DNA from: Morinoia aosen
Lineage: Eukaryota > Arthropoda > Malacostraca > Amphipoda > Talitridae
Direction: 5' to 3'
Assembly (NCBI GenBank): GCA_030386875.1
Contig: CM059562.1
Span: 67,268,201 to 67,332,200 of the forward strand
DNA: 64,000 nucleotides
In this document: positions 55,801-64,000 of the stretch, piece by piece
Position numbering within the stretch: the first letter of the stretch is position 1
How the letters are laid out: each line of letters begins with the position of its first letter
Position numbers and translations under genes: made by a program
Notes under the pieces: model-generated
Told to the model about the DNA's origin: nothing
What the model saw: the letters and a program-made list of their open reading frames with translations, nothing else
Databases searched by the model: none

Positions 55801-58800
55801 GTTGATGTGGAATCATATCGTCAGAGACATGCTCTAAATCGCAGCTGTTGCGATCTACGTCAAGGTTAGTGTGGCCATCGCTGACGTTAGGACTGATGGT
55901 TGTGCCTTTGGGAGCTGCGGACTTCGTCAGTTTACCGAGTAGTTGTGGAGACGCTTGACAACTCGCAAGTAAGCTTTGTGAATTGCCTGCATGCATGAGA
56001 CGTTTACCTGAGGACTCGTCGAGGTGCGTGCTCTCAAGTGGTCCGTCTCGTTTCAAAGCTGGCCTTCTTTCCCCAATAGAGCTGAGGTCTCCTGCTGCAA
56101 CAAGCACTGAAGGCGATACTGAAGCTGGAGTATTTGGTGGAACTTTGAGTAATACTTTCTTGCGAGCTTCTTTTGTTGTACTCTTCGATGTTTTCCCGCG
56201 GTCAAGTTTCGCTTCAGGAAATGCTTGCTCCAAAAATCTTGTTAGTTTTGATACTTCAGAATTCTTGTCAGTTGTTTGCTCGTTGTTCACGCAACTTTCA
56301 ATTTGAGGGAGCTCTAAGCTATCGCTACTGTTAATGAAGCCTTCTCCAGAACTAATATTCCCAACTTTATCTAAAGATTTGATACTTTTTAAATTAGGAT
56401 CACTCGCAACACTCCGGTGTTTATGCTTTGGGCTTTCGGCAATGAAGATTAGGTTCTCTTTTTCACACTCTAAATCTTCATAAATTCTGAGAGACTTGTC
56501 GGCCGAGCTATGGCTATAGTCTCTAAGTGTCTCAATAGATCTATCACATTGAACGTTGTCAATCCAACGTTTGCTCGGATGCTTCAACTTGTCAGGAGAC
56601 TTAGCATAATCGAACCGCTCTGGACTCGTATCGGAAGAAGAAGGAATCGCATAAGACGCAATGTGCTTGCGTTTCCTTAAATTACGATCAGGTTTATCCG
56701 CTTTAAAAGCACGAAGTTTTGCAGCATCGGATTTACCTTTCAATGACTTGAACAAACGGATGCTGTCTTCAGACGCAGATTCAAACTTTGAATAAACGGG
56801 GGAATACTTAGGACGCTTTGATTTGGTAGGCCTTTTCTCAACTTTTTTCATAGCAGAAGGACAATATTCTTCTCCGCTTGAAACCTTGAAAGACTTGAGA
56901 TAACTTTTTCCACAGTATTTCTTGGAATACTTGCTTAAGTCTTTCTTGCTTCTACTTTCGAGCCAACTGTGACCGCTGGAAGAGTTCACATCAGAATAGA
57001 CGGTAGCATGATGCTGCGCGCGGCTAGAGGCATCTTTATCTGATTCCGAAAATAGAGTTGCGCTTTTCCGCTTGACCTGAGAGGGCGTTTTCTTACCCCC
57101 TTTTTTCCTGCGTTTACTGCATATCTCCGCGACGTTCAATTTATGTTTTGAATTAGTGATTACGTCTCGCTTGGTGAAGAATTTGCTTTTTTTCTCAGCG
57201 TTCAGTAAGGAATCATACGAAGAATGCATTTCAGCAGCATGCTGCATAGATTCACTGGGACTCTTACTTTTGGCAGGTTTTTCTTCAAAACTATTTTTAG
57301 CCAACATCTTCAAGCACCCGCCTTTTTGTTTGGCAGATGTGGCCCTTTCGGAATTATGACTGTCACGTGAATTTTCGCCTAACGCAAATGACTGTGCTTC
57401 ATTACAGCTGATTTCAATTGGAACCATATCTCCAAATGTGAGTGTGGCATCAGTATTAGAAATTAACTCGCTATTCTTTTGATTCGGCGGAGTACCATTC
57501 AAAACTGAGAGAGACGAATTAAATAACTTTTTCTTACAACCACGCGTCTTGCCTTCAGGTGTCACGGAGGGCTTAGCTGGAGTTCGGATACGAGTGTCAG
57601 ATTTCGAAGCCCGCTTGTAATGCTCAGGAAGGTCACTTTTTCTCCTTGATTTCTTCCTATGACCGCTACTGCTACTCGTGGCATCGTTGAAAACAAGGCT
57701 CGGTCGACGGGATTTTCTTTTCGGAGTATTAAGTCTACGTCCACCATCGAACACTGTAACTTTGCAATCCTCCTCTTCAGTCAAGTCAACGTCGGTCGAA
57801 CGATTCAGCGATGAAAGTGCACCAGCATCGATAAAGATAGGCTGAACTTCTAAGCGGTTACTATCTAAATTTAGTTCAAAAAAGGTTAATTGCTCAGTCA
57901 GCGATATAGTCACGTAGTGTCGAACTCTATCTGAGTTACACAAAACGAGTTCCTGAGAAGTACCATCATAATTTATACCGGTATCCAAGTCTGTGATAAC
58001 CTGAGGAGAGCACAGTATGCTCTTCAGCTTACTCAGGCCGATATCATCCACGTCATGGCCCGAAGCTTCTAGCTCAGCGTTAGTCAGTATCTCTTCTGTA
58101 CATTCGTTGATAACCTCATCGAAAATATTGACATCGCTGACCAGACTTTCATGGTCCTTCTCCATCAAAGTATGACCAGCATCAGTAATGAGGATTCGCG
58201 AAGTAGTCATGCTAGTACCAATTGAAGGAAGCTGATCAGGGTCATCAATGGCGCTAGCAATTCCGGGAGCTGCGATCACAACTGATTGTTGACGAACCTG
58301 ATGACTTCCAAGATCATGATTTTTGCTGTTCGTGAATTGAATTTCTGTGCTTTTTTCGGCTTTCCCGATTTGAATAGGGATTTCTTGAGCACTGCACAGC
58401 GTCTCTGAAGGATGTAGTTGACTGAAAAGACACCGAGCTTCATGGTCATCTACAATGCATTCGTCTACAAGAAGGCGTTCTCGTGTTTCAAAGGCGGGCG
58501 CTGTAGGTCGAGTCTCGACGTTTTCTCCATTCGGAGATTTTTGGCAAAATTCGCCAGTAATATCATGGGAGTCGCCAATGGGTAGGCCAGAATCCGAAGC
58601 AAAGAAGTTGTTATAGGTTACGTCAGTACATGAATACTGTTCAGAACATTTAGAAGGCAATTGCGGGAGATGCGAAGCCTGAACTGTACTTTGCTCGTCA
58701 ACTTTCTGTACAGAAGATGAAGGGCTCAACTTGGCACGAGGTCTGGTGTCTGCCGGTTGCATGGTTCGGCACTTTTCAGCATTTGATGAGAACGCGTCGG

Positions 58801-61669
58801 CTTCCGTCAAGTCGATTACCTTTGCACCTGAAGCATCATTTGATGGGGTGACTACTGTGGAACTCTTGCCAAAAGGAGAAATTTCAAGCAAGTTATCAGA
58901 CATATCTGAACTATATGGGACACTTTTCAATTGCTTAGGGGTTCTAATGCTAAATCCCTCTATTTCATACTTTGCTTTTTTGTTCCTTGGTTCGCTAGAA
59001 GGTTGATCGTCTACAGCATTACCACCGCGAGTTTTTTTCGAACGATGTGAAATTGAAGAATTCGAACGCTCACTACTTGCTTCTAGGCTTCGCTTATGCG
59101 ACCGGACGTCGCTAAGCTGATTTGAACTCATGTGTAACGGAGAACCGCGTTCTTTAGGTCTAGAAGTCGCGTTTGAGCTCGATTTATTCCCTTTTTCAGA
59201 AAGTGACACTGCTGCTGAGTCTGCAGATTTCAAGACGCTCACAGCATATTTCTCCTGACATTTTACATGACTGAGATTACAATCGTAATTTTCACGCTCC
59301 TTTGGTTGTGAAGGAGCCTCATTAACATGCGGTGCGGACGAGGGGCAGGGCGGTGAGCTCTCCTCAATACTTGGATTGACTGCAGGAGCCACCAACTCCG
59401 GGACGGTGTAGACTTTGGTCGAAATACTACTACTAGCACCACCGCTATTGCCACTACCGCCCGAACTGGGTCCAATGACTTCTTCAGGCTTATCACGGGC
59501 CTCACTAACTACACCTTGAACAGCAGGACAGGCAGAATGACTTCGTACAGATGTATCGCTATTACCAACCTCGGCTTCAAGCAGCACAGACGCAGCTGAA
59601 ATAACATCAGACGCTTTGTCTTCACTTACAATCCTAGTCAACTTTCTATTCAGAGAAAGCTTTCTTTTATTTAAAGTTTTACTCACATTGTCGTCATGCG
59701 GTTGCGTCAAAGAGCATGGAACAATGTCATCCTCTTCGCCATTACGGTCAAATACATCCTGATCAGATTTATTTATGCCAACAACATGCGAAATGTTACT
59801 CTGCGCATGGAGACTCTGGTTAGAAGATTTTGTGTCATTAGGTTCCCTGTCTTTCGGCGGACTGATACACAACTGCCCTCGAGGGAAGACATTTACAGGT
59901 GTGATCCCGTGAATTGTTTCAGTTTCTTCAGTTTCGCACACACGAGTGGGTAAGTGAGCACGTTCAACGACTAATTTAGGAGAGACTTCATTCGACGAAG
60001 ATTGTTTATGACTATTGGTCTGGCCGTGAGCAGACTCCGAACTGAGAATAACACGACAGCCTTGCGAGGATGTTATCGGAGTGCACGTGACGTCTGAGTC
60101 CTTGGCAGTGAAAAATGAGTTATTTCCACAATTACCCACGGATGTGCCCGAGTAAGATTTTTTCAGCTCAGGACTACAACTTTTAGCCCTTGGAATAGGA
60201 GTGGAGCACGAGATAGTGTTCTTGTTAGAAATCGTTATCTGATCAGTAGGTTTCGCAATGCAGGAAGAAGAGCTGTTATTCTGTGAACTTTCAGAATTTG
60301 GCAGAGAAGCGTCCCGATGAGCGTCTCGAATTTGCATCAGATGAGGATCTCGTACAACAGCATGAGTGTCGTTGATTTGGCCGTTAACACTCAACGTAGA
60401 CGGTAGCACGTTAGTAGCAGCAGGAATGTCACTTGTACAGGAAGGGCTCGTATTATTAGTATCATCTGAAGCCAAGACGTGTGTTCCGACCACCGGAGTC
60501 ACCAGCCCTGGTTCAGCAGCCGATCTAGTACATTTTCCCACCGGAGAGGGTAAGCTGGAATTGGCCTTCATGCCATCATGTCCGGGGTGTAACTGAGAAA
60601 CCGTGCTTAGACTCCCTTTATACGGCCCAGTGCTAGTTCTCCCGCATCGAATTTTGGTACTGCTGATGAGAGAGCGATTTTCGGAAGGTAAGCCACCTTC
60701 CTGTGCCGCTGATGGTGGTATGATGTCGTCTGACCCAGTCGAAGGAGGAGATGACGAACTCGTTTCAGCTGCAAATCAACATCTCACATTATCAAATGCG
60801 CGGAATACTCGTAGTGAATTAATTAAACGAAACCGATGACTTAGTATCAACGCCCCTATCTTGATCATAAAGCGACAATCAAGTTTTTTCCAACTTGTGA
60901 AAATAAAACTTGCCAACATCGCAACTCAAACAGGAGCTTAATATAAACTCCTTTATTTCCATCGTCGAACCGAAAAAATTTTGCCGACTTTTGTGCAACT
61001 GCACCTTCTTCTATGTTCTCATTAAGAAATTTTAAAATAATTTGATTACATGGGCAGAAGTTAGTTTGAGCCACTCTAACCACAATAGAGTTCCAAAGAG
61101 AAGAAGGAGGAAGGAATCATTAGTATGGAGTTCATGAAACACGGAATCTAGGCTTAAAGTGTGCTCCCACACAAGATCCCCTGTGCATCGAACGGTATGC
61201 TAGGAATGAAGTTCATCAAACAAGATAGATGAAGAAGAAAGCAACAAGGCCTGATAACTGAAAAACAGTGAATCGAAAGAAGTAACAAAGCAAAAACCAA
61301 TTCTGTTTTTTATAGGAAGATGAGCTGCTAAATAAACTTCGTAACTTTACATTATCCCTGGGAGTGGTAATTCCTATAAATACAATATAATCGTCTCTCC
61401 CTAGGGTTCGATTGATTCAAAAAGAACACAAAATGAGCAGAAACATTATGGCACTTGGCTTGCTGGAGAGGAGTAACAGTGTTCGCAATACCAGGTAACG
61501 AAAACTACTCAAGGACCATGCGCTACTACAGCTATTCATGGCACTACGTAAAGCGATGTTTAAACTCAAAATCACCCACCGACAACGCGACAGAGAGCCC
61601 GATCGATAGAGATTGACGTCTTTGGCTCACCAGCTGAGGTTTGACCTGGACGAGGAGCCGCGATTTCAC
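52827..61669 (-). CDS. Large unrecognised nuclear-type protein, four visible exons (5' end missing)
   Basis: Exons in transcript order: 61669-61631, 60768-55265 (5.5 kb), 53605-53412, 52932-52827. All have AG/GT borders and join in phase to 1946 aa ending at the 52827 stop. Strongest splice: CAATTTGCTTTGTTCAG before exon 3. The reading frame continues upstream of the internal Met at 60571, so that Met is not the start. No enzymatic domain is recognised. The protein is Ser-rich and Lys-rich with many SP/TP sites, basic nuclear-signal-like clusters (HRKKSRRKS, KRRKKGGKK) and two acidic-flanked SUMO-interaction-like motifs (VIDLTEAD near 58815, VDLTEEED near 57785). A more ordered segment lies near 58160-57790 (QELVLCNSDRVRHYVTISL onward). 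The last exons carry TPKRLKGRTLFGAAEGS and a Leu-rich SRLLLLQELLAGL. A scaffold in chromatin or DNA repair is an inference only. First exons lie upstream, perhaps outside the window. Confidence 0.8.
53606..54187. other. Intron of the minus-strand gene, first part, nothing identified
   Basis: AT-rich, no recognised element. Confidence 0.5.
54188..54520 (-). repeat. Family S copy in an intron of the minus-strand gene
   Basis: Minus orientation, from CTCCTCAGGGGGATACAACT (54520) to AACTAACTAATATA (54188). Clearly aligned but diverged. Confidence 0.8.
54521..54915 (-). repeat. Diverged family S copy with a CCGGAA-rich insert
   Basis: The head end is at 54912 (GGGGGGTACAACTAATAT), the tail side near 54521. 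Its middle (54640-54785) is a local tandem expansion of units like AGTAAACCGGAAATAGGTGC, ending in the palindrome CCGGTTCCGAACCGG near 54758-54772. Confidence 0.7.
60769..61061. other. Intron of the minus-strand gene, nothing identified
   Basis: Short AT-rich intronic stretch between the acceptor of the large exon and a retroposon. Confidence 0.5.
61062..61405 (-). repeat. Family S copy, diverged, in an intron of the minus-strand gene
   Basis: Recognised by the inverse of the family order (TTAGTTTGAGCCACTCTAAC at the tail side, TGGGAGTGGTAATTCCTATA and CAATATAATCGTCTCTCCCT at the head side). Confidence 0.72.
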
Positions 61670-61774
61670 CTGTGAAAGAAAGAAAAATGGCATCATAAAG
61701 CTACACAACTGAGCGTGAATGATTCTCACGTGGTATTCAAATTAATTAAAAGGTTAGATTAGATAAGTTAGTTG

Positions 61775-61935
61775 AACATATTGACCGCGATGGGTTACAC
61801 TGAAGTTTAAAATTCGCATCAAATTCAAAGTCAATAGTAGTTAAAAAAAATTTAAAAAAGCAAAAATTAATTGGATCGTGCACTAATTAAGCTTAGATCA
61901 AGTATTTATAAAATTGAGTTTGACTACAGGTCGAA
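61775..61935. repeat. Decayed relative of the TTAA element at 16323
   Basis: Shares GACCGCGATG, then CAAATTCAAAGTCAATAGTA and a region like AGATCAAGTATTTATAAAAT in the same order as 16323-16480. The right end is not found. Confidence 0.5.
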
Positions 61936-61969
61936 CCGACCTGTATTCACCGATGTCTTTTCTCACCAT

Positions 61970-62362
61970 CACCGAATAAGATTAAAATTATAAGTTAGTT
62001 TAAGCCTCCCTAACCGCTAGAAAAAAGCGTATCAAAGAGAGGAAGGAGGAAGGCACCATTTAGTATGGACGTTAGGGAATGCGGAATCTATGCAGAAGGG
62101 GCATAGAAACGGTAAGTTGAGAAAGAAGTTCATGAAACAAGGTAAAAGTTGAAGAAGGAAGTAGTAGGTGCTGAAAAACAGGACAGCAGTGAACCCAAAA
62201 AATATGGTTCGTAACAAAACAAAGACCCATTCTATTTCAATAGAAAGGAAGCCTACCTAACCTTTAGCTCGGGCCCTCACATGGTCTCCCTGGGAGCGCA
62301 AATTCCCATAGATACATTAGTTGTATCCCCCTGAGGGGCCATCACTGAATAAAATCAAGCGA
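61970..62362 (-). mobile_element. Family S retroposon, full-length type
   Basis: The body is about 61992-62338 on the minus strand. An approximate ~20-bp direct repeat CCATCACYGAATAARATYAA flanks it (61969-61990 and 62339-62359). Mismatches in the duplication suggest an older insertion than the copies with perfect duplications. Confidence 0.82.
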
Positions 62363-63419
62363 AAAGTGATGTAAAGAAATAAGTAATTCTCTCACAAGTT
62401 GCTAGCAGGAAATTTTTTCCACGGAAAAGAGAACACGAATTACAAGTAAATTGGCAAAATAATTCAGCAATCATCCTCAAAGTGGTGCACGCTTCAGCTT
62501 CAAAAAATCTTAGCTTTGTTACTTCTTCGCTGTGTCTTGTCTAATCATCCTAAAAAAATCCAAAGGGCAGAGATCATTTTCTAAAAACGGATATACAAGT
62601 TACTGCTCAGCGGTCGAGTTAGTTTCTTCGATGCATTAGCTTTGTTCTCCGTAAACGACACTTGGGTACTTACGTCGATGCCTGAAGGAAACCGTTCTGA
62701 GGTTGATGCATGTGCGCTAAGTTCCTACTGGTTCATGCTTCGCACGTACTGCCTAGGGCATGAGCATAGTCTGAATCTAGTTTTAATTCATGGGCACCAC
62801 GTCCTAGGGACGTGGTGCCCACGTCCTAGGGACATGTGACAATATGAACATGACCTCCAAATTATGCTGCTCAAGATTTTCTTGAAGAAGGTTATCAATT
62901 TTAATCTAAGTCGAAGTAAACTTCAATATTGTTTAGCTACTAAAATTTAAATTCGGTATTAAACTTTACGGTTTATTGCGAGATTAAAATAACAGCGATG
63001 ACAAAACGGACAAAAATCGGAGGGGCTGATTCTAGTATTGCGTCACTGAGAAATAAAAACAAACGCTTTTCTGGGGTTGCGGCTTCAGCGCAAGTATCAT
63101 AGTAGGCTTGTTCACCACCTCACCAGATTGCGTAAAAATAGAATACTTATTTCGTATCGACCAAGCTAAGGATTGGAAGAATGATTCGGGGAAAAATACC
63201 AAGGTTAGCAGTGAATGATATGCTTGAAATAACAGACCTTGAGGTTGGCATTGCAGAGAAAGACAATACAAGAATTATCGATTTTAAGATTGGTGGCACA
63301 GGATGCCATTGTAGTGTGACGATTTATACAGCATAAACTAACGACCACCGTAATCATCACGATCCACCTTGAGAATTTCATAACACCAGCCTACACATTG
63401 AATTTAGATAAGTTAGTCC
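62363..63419. other. No gene established; contains a short perfect palindrome
   Basis: Mostly AT-rich. Upstream exons of the minus-strand gene could lie here, but none was supported by splice sites plus coding character. The palindrome is listed separately. Confidence 0.4.
62792..62820. repeat. Perfect palindrome, 13-bp arms, 3-bp loop
   Basis: GGGCACCACGTCC, TAG, GGACGTGGTGCCC. Then ACGTCCTAGGGAC occurs a second time at 62821-62833 as a direct repeat of 62799-62811. Confidence 0.9.
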
Positions 63420-63965
63420 ATTCCTCCATAACAATAACGAAGGTATTCTCAAAATAGGAAGGCACCATTTAGCGTAGAATTCAGGAAATGGGGAATCTAT
63501 ACACATGTGTTCCCGAGGAATCTATACACATGTGTTCCCGAGGAATCTATACACATGTGTTCCCGAGGAATCTATACACATGTGTTCCCAACATTCTACA
63601 AATAGAAATGGCAAAAATGAAATTAATTCTTGAAACAAAACAAGAAGTAGTAGTAACGCGGTTGGTTGAAGGCTCCGTTTCCATTGCAAAGATATTTTCA
63701 CAAAGGAAAGAGATGGAACCATTTAGTATAAACACAGAAAAACAGAATCAACGTGCAAGGAGTGCTCCCACACAGGAAACGCTGCGCGTATCAGTAAACT
63801 AGGAAGAAAGAATGAGAAAAACTAGAAGATGGTGAAGAAAATTAAGAAACGGAAAGAAGCAAAGTGGACGCGGAAAACAGATATCCCAAAGGCTCATCGC
63901 TGGCTAAGATACCCTGACAGTATCTTCCTGGGAGCACCAGTCCCCACAGCATAGGAGAGACAAAA
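63420..63965 (-). repeat. Diverged family S sequence with a 25-bp tandem repeat
   Basis: Family motifs in inverse order (AAGGCACCATTTAGCGTAGA near 63460, later CCTGGGAGCACCAGTCCCCA near 63926). At about 63494-63593 the unit AATCTATACACATGTGTTCC plus CGAGG is repeated four times. It probably includes two partly overlapping copies. Confidence 0.65.
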
Positions 63966-64000
63966 TTAACCTTAAACCTTGTAGCGTATTATCTTAGGCT

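Overview
The window looks like nuclear DNA of an invertebrate animal, most likely an arthropod such as a crustacean. The clues are intron-rich animal genes, many non-LTR retrotransposons (LINEs) of arthropod type, a dense short-retroposon family and several large, nearly perfect minisatellites. No bacterial, viral or organelle gene was seen. The species cannot be fixed from the sequence.

Three host genes can be built from spliced exons. (1) CHEK2 (checkpoint kinase 2), + strand, 10630-29355, ten coding exons, 521 aa: an SQ/TQ cluster, a forkhead-associated (FHA) domain and a complete protein kinase domain. (2) NAA38 (LSMD1, an auxiliary NatC subunit), + strand, 40955-44490, three exons, 194 aa, with an unusual Q/A-rich C-terminal extension. 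(3) A large gene that I do not recognise, - strand, 61669 down to 52827. Its four visible exons join in phase into at least 1946 aa of Ser-rich, Lys-rich, probably disordered nuclear protein with SUMO-interaction-like motifs. Its 5' end is not seen.

Layout: 0-5 kb holds a LINE fragment and two foldback (inverted-repeat) regions. 4.9-10.4 kb is a cluster of four minisatellites (units of 32, 31, 20 and 24 bp) ending 250 bp before the CHEK2 start codon. 10.6-29.4 kb is CHEK2, with introns that carry a rearranged LINE, several short DNA transposons (piggyBac-like, pogo-like and unclassified) and a 5'-truncated LINE with an open reverse transcriptase frame lying against the exon 7 splice acceptor. 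29.4-33.5 kb is the CHEK2 3' region and intergenic DNA. 33.55-40.14 kb is a full-length LINE with two intact ORFs, inserted in the tail of a short retroposon and flanked by a 13-bp target-site duplication. 40.9-45 kb is NAA38. 45.06-47.66 kb is a large AT-rich imperfect palindrome with two nested foldbacks. 47.8-52.8 kb is repeat-rich intergenic DNA with a 78-bp tandem array. 52.8-61.7 kb is the unrecognised gene. The end of the window is mostly short-retroposon copies.

One dispersed family ties the window together: a SINE-like retroposon of about 310-355 bp, called family S here, present in about 18 copies or pieces on both strands. Several copies are bounded by clear target-site duplications. 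It has a (TAATC)n-type tail and no tRNA-type promoter that I can see. The very long ORFs over 4.9-10.5 kb are by-products of stop-free tandem repeats and are not annotated as genes.
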